Shown here piece after piece: positions 22,766-33,284 of a stretch of DNA of 64,000 nucleotides. The stretch is from Nelumbo lutea (taxonomy: Eukaryota; Streptophyta; Magnoliopsida; Proteales; Nelumbonaceae). The stretch covers positions 26,982,193 to 27,046,192 of the forward strand of contig JAKGHH010000005.1 of NCBI GenBank assembly GCA_022828595.1. The letters run 5' to 3'. The notes beneath the pieces are model-generated. The model ran no database searches, was not told where the DNA came from, and worked only from the letters and a program-made list of their open reading frames with translations. Each line of letters begins with the position of its first letter. The stretch's first letter is position 1. The translations under genes were made by a program, and so were the position numbers.

Positions 22766-23705
22766 AAAAGCCAAAAACCTGCCGCTAAAGTATGAATTTA
22801 GCGGCAGTTGTGACTACTACAATAGGTAGACGTTGAGTGCCACTAAAACTCTCTAATCTGGCCTAAGAGTTAGATGGCACTACCACTTTAAATTTTGGCA
22901 ATTTTTTCCTTTTCCTTGTTGGCACCACATACGCATTAGAATACAGTTCTCCATTAGTCTTGTCTTGTATTCTCTCCTTTGTTCATCTTCTCCTCAATCA
23001 TGGTGTTTGATGAGTTCTCCATTAGTCTTGTCTTGGACATAAGAAAACAAAAATGAGAAATAGTAAGCTTGTTGCTAGGCCATGGTAGGTATATACTATT
23101 CGATCTCAACTCCTTCATGTGCACCCTATATCTGTTTATAATACAAAGGTGAGAAAACATGAGTTCACCAAGGTTAGAGAGACCAGCTTTGCGTTTCTGT
23201 CAATTAACAAGTAACTGTTCTTAGTTTAATACAATAAGCTATCTATAATACACAAATCCGGGTCAACTTAAGCAGCTAAACTAAAGAACCCTAATCAATT
23301 TCTAGAACAAAAAACAATATTAAATTATTCCTTGAATGACCCAATATGCAGATTTGAAATGGAAGCAATCCAAGGTCCAATTATAGTAATTCCTAGCTAC
23401 CATTTGAAAAACCACGGCATATATCAGCTTCCATGAAAGGAAGTAAGCTTCACTACAATTTATATGCCAAACATTTAAAACAATCAAAGTCTCTCCAAAT
23501 TGAAGCTAAAATCTTGTATAAAGTGTAGATGTACTTGCATTTCTAAACGATTAAAACAAACTCAATTTCCTCTTTACATATTGAAAATAGATAACTAAAC
23601 TATTGTAACTAAAATAAATAAAAAAAACAACTTTCGAGCTAACTAAAGAGAAAATTAGGATAGGGTCTGAGATGGGCGAATTCTGAAAATAGATAACTAA
23701 ACCAT
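22766..23705. other. CACTA interior, non-coding
   Basis: Subterminal CACTA repeats (TGCCGCTAAA, TTTAGCGGCAGTT) are followed by unassigned AT-rich sequence. AGTTCTCCATTAGTCTTGTC occurs twice (about 22944 and 23013). No transposase pattern is seen on either strand. Confidence 0.5.
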
Positions 23706-23755
23706 TACGAGCTGGACTTATTTAATAAGTTAAATATGGGCGAATTCTGAGATGG

Positions 23756-24010
23756 ATCAGCAGATAGGATAGGGTCTTAACCCTATCCACTCAGAGAGTC
23801 CAGATCTGAATATGATTCAGATCTAGAAACCTCCTAATGAGATTAGGAGAGGGCTGATCTAATCTATAGATAAGATAAGGGTAATCAGTAGATAGGATAG
23901 GGTCTTAACCCTATCCACTCAGAGAGTCCAGATCTGAATATGATTCAAATCTAGAAACGTCCTAATGAGATTAGGAGAGGGCTGATCTAATCCGCAGATA
24001 AGATAAAGGT
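23756..24010 (+). repeat. 128-bp tandem duplication in LTR
   Basis: Two near-identical copies (23756-23883 and 23884-about 24010, offset 128 bp) start at ATCAG-AGATAGGATAGGG. They differ at only a handful of positions. The solo LTRs have a single copy. Confidence 0.85.
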
Positions 24011-24671
24011 TTATCCTTATCATCTTAAAGGATGTCTGATCCAAATATGATTTGGATCAGCAACTTCTAATTGGATTAGGAGCTGATCTTTTAGGATTAG
24101 AAAAGAAGGAGAGGGCCGCAGCCTTTAGTGAAGACATTCAAACATTCTCTTCAGAGCTGAAAATCACAGAAGAAAGATTTTTGCAATCCCTGCGAAAATC
24201 TTTCTTGCTGCCTCCTTCCTGTTGCCGCCAGACATCCAGTTCGATCTCCAACTCAATGGGAGAAGTCAAGATTCGATCTTGACATCAGTTCTTTGTGAAA
24301 GAATTGTTTGGAAGCTATGCTCACGTGCCATCCTGTTGTTTCTTGCGAAGGACAGAGTTCTTGGAGAAGAACACTACTGATTCTGCTCCATCCTACACTG
24401 CACCATCTTCAGTGGGAGCAGTCTTTGGATCATTCGTTGGGTGTGAACACCTTCATTGGGAGATATTATTTCTCTGTATCAGGTATAATCCTCACCTACT
24501 CCTTTTGGTTTAGATTTGGTTCAGTTTATGTTTCAAGATTGAGCCTTGAAAATATGATTTTCTAAATAGGGAATGCGATTCCCAGTTGAAGGGACAGAAT
24601 ATTTTTTTGAAATTCGCCCCTTTATTCTGCAAGATTTGGGCATCCATACGATGGATCCCTCATCTCTTCAG

Positions 24672-24684
24672 TGGTATCAGAGCC
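24672..24684 (+). other. Primer-binding site of family A Copia
   Basis: TGGTATCAGAGCC lies one base after the LTR end (CTCTTCA at 24664-24670). It is the canonical initiator-Met tRNA primer site of plant Copia elements. Confidence 0.9.
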
Positions 24685-26452
24685 ATGGTTGAAATCTTGA
24701 ACTAATTTGTTCCAGATCTGAACTTGCACAAATGGGTAGAAGGTGTTCTACCCAATTTGCGCAGATATGGGTTTTGGGAAATTTGTTCCCAAAATTATGG
24801 TCGAATAATCTGAAATTAATTTTTATATAAATCTGATTATTATTTAGAATTGTTCTTTATGATTTTCTTGATTTATGGACTGTTCGTACAAGAGGATATC
24901 AAAATCTTGATTTGCGTAGGGAACCTGCGATTTTGCAGTTTTTGGATTACTTTATTACATTTTGTCTGTAAAATAATTTTTTTTTAATTTTTTAGACTGA
25001 ATGTATAAGTATTCGATCTGATATAATTATTAATAGAAATTAGGATTTCTATTTATTTTATTTTGGATCGAAGATGGCGGCACAAAAAAGGAGAATTCGT
25101 AGAGGAGGTGATTTCACAGATGGAAGAATCGCTATCTGCGATTTGTAGTTTGTGAAATTGCAACCTGTGATCTAACCTCTATTTTTCAGGAAGGATTGTG
25201 CAAAAAACCCTGATAGACTGATTCTTGAGTGTTCTTTTATCAGAATTTAATTTCAGATTATTTTCTTGAATTAAAGATCAAACCCTAGACCCTTTCGAAC
25301 CAAGATTGGTTCAAATTGTTTGGACCAAATCTAGGGTTTGATCTAGGCTGAAAGTCAGCCCTATTTTTCCCACTAATGGGCTTGAGGATTGATACTTGAT
25401 TAAATGGTTATTTGGCCCAATCTGTAAAGGCCCAGTTTTAAATGGTTAAAACTGCTAAAAGCCCACTTTGCGGATAAAGCTATATGGGCCAAACCCATCA
25501 ACCCTAATTCAGCCCATATACGTAGATAATATTAATGGTTAATATTATGGATTTAAAATGGGCTTCAAATGGGCTTTACAGATAATTAATTGATTGGATC
25601 AATTTATCCTTGCATGTGATGTGCTACGTACATGGGCCATAAGTGCTTGGCCTATGCTCAATCGACAGTGGCTCTTGCCTACACCATGGCTGAATGCACA
25701 TCATTGCCATGGTGTCTCTTTTGGTCATTGGATGACCTCCCTCAGTGGTGGGCCCCACACCTCATGGAGAGGTTACGTGCAGGACCCTAGCCGATTTGGG
25801 CCCACCAAAATCTGACTTTATGAAAGTCAGTGGGAGCCACTTGGGTTTGACCTAGATCAAACTAGGGCGTAATTTACTGTTCCCTCCAGCTAATATGAGT
25901 GCATGTGATAGGGAGATTCATATGATGAACTCTCTAAAGGCCTTCCATCATTAGCATGAGGATGGGTCCTTTAGTAACGAGGAAACGCACCAAAAAATGG
26001 GCTATCCATTTGCTGTTGGGCTTGTCTGGTGTTTCATAAGATGATAGGGGCGTCATAGACCGATGTGGGAAGGGCTTCACCAGAAAATGGGAATTCTCTC
26101 ACGGTACCTTGACGTTCATGAATATGATGGGTGAGCACTCATTGAACTGAAAGGTTTACCTGAAAACGGCTCTGAACCTTGTCTGATAGAGGCCAAAGGG
26201 AAAATTCATATGATTAGTGGATATGATCCTTCACAGAAAGGTGGTGGGGTTTTGCAGCTGAAACAGTTGGTTCCTTGCACCCTATGTGATTTCCCAACAT
26301 TTCCAGAGACAACTTGTAGTCTCCGTCACTGAGAAGGGAGGAAAATCTCAGAGATGAATAAATGGGAATGGAACGTAGATTAAAATCCATATATATGTAA
26401 TGAACATGAATCAAATTAGGTTGTTGACTGATGTTTGCCTTTTTATCAGAAA

Positions 26453-27420
26453 ATGGCAATCAGACAATTTGCAAAGCTGCTTGATGACAACAAGCTGAAG
26501 GGCCCAAACTATGTTGACTGGTACAGGAACCTTATGTTGGTCTTAACCTTTGAGAAATTGGACAAGGTAGCCAAGAATCCTGCCCCGGATCGTCCGGGAG
26601 ATAGGGCTTCTGAGGCCCGGAGAAGAGAATACCAAGTATGAGAGGAGAAAAACTCCCTTGCTCGCTGCTATATCATTGTCTTGAAACAGTTCATGACCGT
26701 GCAGATGTCCAAGGGCCAACAATTTCATGACCATTGTCTCTGATTGATGGGTTATATCAACGAACTAGAGGCTCTTGGATCCGGGCTGGATCTGGTAACA
26801 CAGATCAATGCTATTCTCAACTCTCTATCTCCATCATTTAATCCATTCATCATGAATTACAACATGAAAAAGCTGAACGTCAGCTTGTAGGAACTCAACA
26901 ATATGTTGCAGAGGGCTGAAGAATTGATTAAAAAGGCTGAGCCCATTGCCATGCTTGTTGAAACTAGCAAATCAGGCAAGAAAATAAAGGCGAAGAGAAA
27001 GCCCTAGAAGAAGGCTGCCAAACCCAAGAAGTAGAGGAAGGACAAGGCATTGGATGTCTGTCACTTCTGTAAGAAGACCGGCCACTGGAAAATGAACTAT
27101 TCCTACCTACCTGAAATCCCAAGAAAGGTAATCTCGAAACTTGTGTTATAGAAACCAACTTATTGGTAGCTTCTACGTCTTGGTGTATTGACTCCGGGGC
27201 TTCAACTCATGCGTGTAACTCATTACAGGGGTTCAAGGTAAGCAGAAGGTTGAAAGAAGGAGAAGTCACGCTCTACTTGGGGACTACTACAACTGTTGCA
27301 GCCTCGACCATAGGAACCGTGGTGTTACTTTTTAGAGAATGAACTATTGTACTAAAAGATTGTCTTTATGTGCAAAATTTAAGGAGAAATTTGATTTATG
27401 TCTCAAAACTATGGAGAAAT
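26453..27420 (+). pseudogene. Copia gag and protease remnant
   Basis: Gag of the UBN2 type starts AIRQFAKLLDDNKLKGPNYV followed by DWYRNLMLVLTFEKLD. Later blocks are ELEALGSGLD and LNSLSPSFNPFIMNY. The zinc knuckle near 27058-27102 reads C-x2-C-x4-H-x4-Y: its last Cys has become Tyr. The protease near 27180 keeps WCIDSGASTHAC with an intact D-S-G. At least five in-frame stops (for example at 26639, 26741 and 26888) make it non-functional. Sequence ends at RNLIYVSKL, where the element is truncated. Confidence 0.88.
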
Positions 27421-27429
27421 TTGATTTAT

Positions 27430-28930
27430 GGAGAAATTTGTAGTAAAAGTGGTACTAGGTCGAATCCCACAGGGAGCAAAACAGTAATCTCTTAGCTGAA
27501 TGGATAAAGTAATTGTGTGGGAAAATTTAATAACTAAAATTAAAAGAATAAAAAACTAAGCAAACAAGAGAAAACCAGTCTTACCGAATTCTAGTTCAAG
27601 GGTTCGGGTTGAATCGATTGGCCATCGATCCCAGGTACATTTCAGCATTTTTGCAATTCAAGCATTTAACCTTAGATTTATTAGGATAGCCATAATAAAC
27701 TTTGTGTTTTCCTAATTCGGTTGACCAAACCTAGCATTCGATCAACACTTATCACCACTCAACTGGGTACGATAGCGTTTCATGTTAAACAATGATGGCA
27801 TTAAGATTTGTGAAAACAGTTAAACCAAAGTAACAATAATTGAGATAGCTGCAATTATTGATTTTTGTTCCATCGATTCCTTTAGGTTGAACCATGATAA
27901 AACATTGGTCAAAGGCTGTCATGAACAATTGATCCAAAAAGATATCAACCTAATTGCTACTTGTACCATTATTCGTGACAATTACGGATCACCGAAATCA
28001 TGGATAGCAATAGGAAAATCAACATTAATTCAGTTTGTCAAACTAATTAACATCAACATCCAATAAAAATATGCACAAGAATCAATGAATACTTGAATTA
28101 GAAATCAAGAAAATAAAGTAACTACAGAACCTCACAATGACACAATCAAACCTCCCCCCTTGAACAAGAAAAAGAAGTTTAGCTACTCATGATCTGCGCA
28201 ATCTCCATGCCTTTCTTCTCCATAGCCGAACTGCTTCCTTGATCTTCTTGGCCTTTTGATGATCTCTTGGATCTTAGAATGAGTGATGCTAGAGCTAGTT
28301 CGCCCCCCTCTTTATATAGCCAAAGGAGAGGGTTGTTTTCCAACTCCTTCTAGGAGATCATCTTATATTTAGGGAGTCTTGATCTTCTTTAAACTAATCT
28401 TATCCTATCTCTTATCTAATTCCCAACATTCTTATCCTTATAGGATTACATTCAAAGTTTAGATTTAATAAGACTCTTTCCCTCTTGGGAGATTACATTC
28501 GAATTAGGACTCTAGACTCTTGCATCTGAGTTGGGCTTCTCTGCTACTTGACTGCTTCCAGGTTCTTCTGCGAGTTGGGCTTTAGCTGTTAAATGGGTCT
28601 GGCTGCGAACTTGCTCCGACTTCAGGTTCGGTTTCATACTCGATGTGGACCGAATCAGTCAAAACCCAAAACACGAAAGTTGTGGGCCTTTCTTTCTTCT
28701 TTCTAATGCTTCTTGAATTTCCCAATTCAGAGTCTGGAATTGTGAGTTAGGCCCAGATCACTGACTGTTGCCGAAACTGTGCAAAATCACCCGAATTGGC
28801 TTGTTTCCTTCCAATTGCCTTCTTTATTGCCCTGAATCGAAATACAAGAGTAATGAGTGCATTTAAGTGCTAAAGTAGTGTAAAATGATGAAAATTAGGG
28901 GAAAAAATAGGGTTCTTTTCAGTCTCATCA
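27430..28930 (-). mobile_element. LTR-like non-coding block
   Basis: The block runs from near GGTCGAATCCCACAGGGAGC (27460-27480) to GTCTCATCA at 28930. In reverse orientation it starts TGATGAGACTG and contains a TTAGCACTTAAATGCACTC motif, which resembles LTRs of large gypsy-type elements. No exact target duplication could be found and the left end is uncertain. No coding sequence. Confidence 0.4.
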
Positions 28931-29207
28931 GCCATTTTAAGTGGGGTCAATTTTTGGATCCTTCCTTGGGCATGAACACCTTCGTTGGGAGATATTATTT
29001 CTCCGTATAAGGTATAATCCTCTCCTACTCCTTTTGGTTCAGATCTGGTTCAGATCTGATTCAGTTTATGGTTCAAGATTGATTCTTAAAAATATGATTT
29101 TCTAAATAGGGAATGCGATTCCCAGTTGAAAGGAGAGAATTTTTTTGAAATTCGCCCTTTATTCCGCAAGATTTGGGCGTCCATACGATGTATCTCTCAT
29201 CTCTTCA
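28931..29207 (+). repeat. 3' LTR remnant of family A Copia
   Basis: This 277-bp block aligns with 24403-24670 of the 5' LTR (shared GGGAGATATTATTTCTC, GGGAATGCGATTCCCAGTTG and the CTCTTCA end). The rest of the 3' LTR is missing. Confidence 0.88.
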
Positions 29208-30121
29208 ACTTAGAACTAACTACTAAGTCGGTTCCATCGGGTCTGAACCGAATCATCAATTTATGATTTTTTATAACCCGAAACTGATTGGTACTGAAGA
29301 AAACCCAACCGACTCAGATTGGGTCGGTCTGGGTTGGTCGGTTTGATCGGATTGGGTCTTCTTATGAACAGCCCTAGAGAAAACACATTTAGAACATGCC
29401 TTGTATAGTTTGTACGGAACAACAATTCCAAGACAGAGTGTGAGCTAGAAAGGAGTGTATAGAAGGAAAAAATCTCCCTCTATCTCTTGCTCGGATTTGG
29501 AGCCAACTAGAGATTCGAAGATGGAGCTACATCTAAACCTGTGCATAATCCCATCAAAAGATGCCAAGTTCCAAAAACCCTATGAGGGTTGAGTTAAAAA
29601 TGTTAGGAGAAAGTTTACCGCCCATTGTACTCCAATGAGATGATGACCTGACTATTAGCAGACTTAGCATTCGAGTAGTGGATCTCAACAGAACAATTGT
29701 GAATTGAAAAAAGCCATTTCACTCCACTTCTGCTAGTCTTGTGGTCGTTCTACAACGAATGACACAAAGCTGGTTTAGTCATGGGGAAGGCATTACTAGA
29801 ATTGGCACCAGTATCATTGCCGTGTCATGTGTCAGAAGATTCTCTCCAATGGTGGTGGTGGTGTGATGTTCAACTAAGAAAGATTCGATTGAGAAAGGAG
29901 AGAGACAGAGAGGGTGACTAAGAGAGAGAGAGACGATGGGCGGGAAGAAGATGAAATGTGAAAAGGAAGAGGCACCAACCCAGATCGTGCTTGTTTTATA
30001 GTCACAGTCCTTGGTATTTAGCGGCGGTTTTAATTGATTGTTGCTAAAAAACCAATATTTCTAGCAACAACCTCTTTTGTCACCTTAAAAACTGCCGCTA
30101 GAAATAATATTTCTTGTAGTG
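29208..30121. other. Right interior and end of CACTA
   Basis: Unassigned sequence with a GGGTTGGTCGG-type low-complexity patch (29320-29350) leads into CACTA subterminal repeats from about 30010 and the terminal TTCTTGTAGTG. No ORF of note. Confidence 0.55.
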
Positions 30122-31141
30122 ATACTTTGTTTAACATGGCACCTACCAAACGATCTACATGCTCTATTCTTTCAAAATGGATGAAACACGATGGAGACTG
30201 AACTCAACTATTTCATTTCTGGTTTATTTGTGAATCCTTCTCTCACCTTCTCCATTAATGATAACTCTCATTGTCATATTACCAAGAAAGGAAGAAGTGG
30301 AACAAGCTTCTGACTTCAGGCTGATTGGTCTTTCCAACATCACGTATAAGTTGGTAGCTAAAATCATTGCTGCTAGATTGAAAAGCCTTTGCTAAAGAGA
30401 ATTACTTTCCCTTACCAAAATGCATTCACCCCCAGCAGGATATATTATGCTAAAAATAGAACTCTCAAAGTCCTATGATTGTGTAGAATGGCCCTTCCTC
30501 ATCCACTGTATGCATTTGCTTAGCTTTTCTGAATATTTTTGTGTTCTCATTCAGGCATGTATGGCTTATATTTTATGTGAGTTGTTATTAATGAGACTCC
30601 AAGTAAACCTTTCATTCTACATAGAGGTTTATGGAAGGGGTACCCATTAAGCCCCTACCTTTTTATTATTTATATAGAACTCCTCTCATGAATATTATTT
30701 AAGGATGTTGTTGATGGACTTCTGAAGGGTATTTAACTTGAAAACCTAGAAATATCATTAATTTTGATGGTACAGAGGAAACTAAAGTTATGGCACACCT
30801 TGAGGCCCTATTATTAGCTAAATCCATGGACATGTATAATTTTATTCTAGAAGGGGATGCTAAGCAAATCATTGCTGCCCTTTCTATATTGACTCCGATC
30901 CTCCTTAGCTTACTGTGGTTTAAGATTGCACAAAGTTTATTCCCTATTTCCCTCTCTAGAACTCAACTATACATCTCGTTCTTGTGACATGGCAGCCCAT
31001 GAGCTAAATCACTTCGTTCTTAGGCAAGACTGTTCTTCTCTATGACATGGTTTGTTATTCCAAATTTTATTAGGTTTATTGTGGAGAAAGAGATGCAATC
31101 TTATCTTATTGAATGATTGTGCCTTTGGGCTTCAAAAAAAA
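30122..31141 (+). pseudogene. LINE reverse transcriptase/RNase H, part 3
   Basis: The LINE continues after the CACTA with TLFNMAPTK, then IPKK, SDFRLIGLSNITYKLVAKII and IELSKSYDCVEWPFL (RT). A RNase H-like piece follows (about 30785-30990: MAHLEALLLAKSMDMYNF, LEGDAKQIIAAL). The middle of RT, including the catalytic FADD-type motif, is deleted. A run of 11 A at 31131-31141 may be the 3' end. Heavily mutated. Confidence 0.8.
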
Positions 31142-32244
31142 AAAGAAAAAGAGTTGGTAAGGGATATAATAGGCATGATCCTAATTCAGTTACAAAAATT
31201 GTTTTTATATGATCATTCTTTATTTACAAAGTGTTATTCTTCTTCCATGTGTTTAGACTTTGTTGTGCAGATCAGGTTGTGTGCCATAGGTAAGTGACTG
31301 AAGTTCCATGTTTTTTTATTCAACATTTTTTTTTTATGTAGATCACACCGTACATAAACTTTGATATGTTAGTGGCTATAACTCAAAACTCAAAGTAAGT
31401 TTTTGGTTATGTGAGCTTGATTTAGTTTTTTATTTTATTTTATTTTATTTCTACAGTTCATTCTTAGTTTTTTATATATTATTTGATTTGATTCAAATTT
31501 TATAGTTGTAAAGTCTGTATGTTAGAATCAAAGATTTTAATGTCAAGATTCATGAACTCTCTATGCTTGATTTTCGTTTTAGTTTTGTAGCTCATGTTTT
31601 AGTTCTTATACGATTCTTATGTAATAGTTCTCAATCCTAGTAAAAAAGACGACAACAATATTTCAAGCTAACCACTCAAAGGTTGAATTAATGGGTCATT
31701 TTTTTGATAAAAATATATACTTTATTAAAGGAACCAAAAAGGAAGAGAAGGATAATCACCGAGGAAATAGTGCTTCAAAGTTCCACGTTTGAATTACATG
31801 TATAATGTATGGGTTACTCCTTTGCAGTCAGGACCCATATGGCCATGTTGAGACTTGAGAGTGTAATAGTATCCCTTCTAATTCAATTTCTATTAATAAA
31901 AGCATGTGCATCGCACGGGTCCCTGCTAACAATTATATAAATTTTATGATTGATAAATTTAATATATATTTTATATTGATATACATTTATTATGTTAAAA
32001 ATAAATAAATATTTTTAATTTTTCTAACATTTTAAACATAATAAGATGGTTGTGAATTAAATCAGAATCTGATTTGAAATCCGACATTGATAATTGAATG
32101 CAGACGCAGATCTAGAGGTTTGATAATCAGATGCATATGCAAACCTATTACAACCTTGTCAAAAACCAATTCCTTAAAAGCATAGCCTTACCCAATACGA
32201 TTTTTTTTTTTTTATGAACAAATTTGGTCATTGTTTGGAACTTC
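31142..32244. other. Repeat-rich spacer
   Basis: No gene. 31697-31740 (TTTTTTTGATAAAAATATAT) looks like the antisense 3' tail of a short LINE fragment. 31904-31929 (ATGTGCATCGCACGGGT then CCCTGCTAA) resembles a Helitron 3' end, with an 11-nt hairpin and CTAA. The rest is AT-rich. Confidence 0.4.
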
Positions 32245-33149
32245 TAGGGGTGCAGTTGAGCCGAGCTGAGCCAAAATCTTGTATGTCTGGGCTTAGTTCG
32301 ACTAAAATACTTTTAAGTTTGAGCTCAAGTTCAAGTTTGATCAGAAACTCTATTCCTTGGTTCAAGCTTATTTTGACTAAATATTCGATGGGCTTGAGTT
32401 CGGCTCGAAGCTTAGAAATGAATATATTTTTATATTTTATAAATATAGGTATATATTATAATATATAGTATATTCTTATATTACATATAGAATATAAAAA
32501 TGTATTTTCATAATATATATTATAAAATATATTTTTATATGATGTATGTATGTATGTATGTTTATATGTATTAAGCCAAGCTTACAAGTTTTAGAGTTGA
32601 ACTTTTTAGGGAAAATTCATGGACTATCTGTATAATATCCAAACTTCAAAATATGTCTTTGTAGTACCCTAAACTTTCAAATTGTGTCCAATAGGTCTCT
32701 AACGTTAGTTAACCGTTAGCAAATATCGTCACATGACATCAGATGTACATTAAATATTTTTAAAATGACAAAATTACCCTTTATGATATCTTTCTAACCA
32801 TTTTATCCATTTCATCTGAATGTTAGAAGGAGGAAAGGGGAAGAAATGGGTAAAGTGGTTAGAAAAATATCATAAAAGAGTAATTTTATTATTTTGAAAT
32901 TATTTAACACACCTAATGTCATGTGACGATGTCATGATCAACTAATGATAAAGATCTATTAGACACAATATGAAGGTCTAGGAATTAGGATACTCTTAAG
33001 AAAATTTCCCGGACTTTTTATTAATTGAGATTGAATTTCAATAAGTACTTATCTTCAAATTCCAATTTTATTAAAATCGAACTTGAATCAAAGTTGATTA
33101 AAATTGAAACCGAACTATTATGTTAGAGGTAAAGTCGATTGCAGCCCTA
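32245..33149. mobile_element. hAT-like non-autonomous element
   Basis: The ends are imperfect inverted repeats: TAGGGGTGCAGTTGAG at 32245 and the inverse of GATTGCAGCCCTA at 33149. Short GAGCTCAAG/CTTGAGC-type motifs recur inside. No clear 8-bp duplication is visible, so the boundaries are tentative. It contains the foldback MITE at 32609-33010 and ends about 135 bp before the PPR start codon. Confidence 0.5.
32609..33010. mobile_element. Foldback Mutator-like MITE
   Basis: This 402-bp element is almost entirely one inverted repeat (arms about 190 bp, centre near 32820). It starts GGGAAAATTC and ends GAAAATTTCCC. The flanks GAACTTTTTA (32599-32608) and GGACTTTTTA (33011-33020) match at 9 of 10 bases, consistent with a 9-10 bp Mutator-type duplication. 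Confidence 0.8.
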
Positions 33150-33284
33150 AAAGTAAAAACCACTCAAATACGCATCTTCCTAATTCAATTATTCAAATGT
33201 TTTGCATGCTCGCATGAGCTAGTATACCATCTGCGTGTGAGTCATAGTCGGACCCCTTATTTGTATTTGTATATAAATAAAAGA

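Larger units (their letters stand above)
23706..29207 (+). mobile_element. Family A Copia with gag and protease
   Basis: This is the only copy of this LTR family in the window with internal sequence. The 5' LTR is truncated on its left (about 23706-24670), then PBS, a leader of about 1.8 kb, and decayed gag and protease to about 27420. A different LTR-like block (27430-28930) and a 3' LTR remnant (28931-29207) complete it. Integrase, RT and RNase H are gone. It lies inside the CACTA element. Confidence 0.85.
21713..30121. mobile_element. Non-autonomous CACTA transposon with nested insertions
   Basis: The left end CACTATAGGAAAATGATTTT and the right end (inverse CACTACAAGAAATATTATTT) form CACTA terminal repeats. 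The subterminal regions carry repeated TTTAGCGGCAGTT, TTGCTAAAA and TAGCGACA units on both strands, as in En/Spm elements. No transposase is recognisable. Without the nested solo LTR (21838-22760) and Copia (23706-29207) the element would be about 2 kb. The flanks GCA (21710-21712) and ATA (30122-30124) fit a 3-bp duplication with two transitions; deleting one copy restores the LINE frame V-K-R-T-L-F-N-M. Confidence 0.88.

Noticed and set aside
33120..33284. In-frame N-terminal extension of the PPR ORF
   Set aside because: It overlaps the end of the hAT-like element and adds no targeting or PPR sequence; the ATGs at 33285 or 33318 are more plausible starts.
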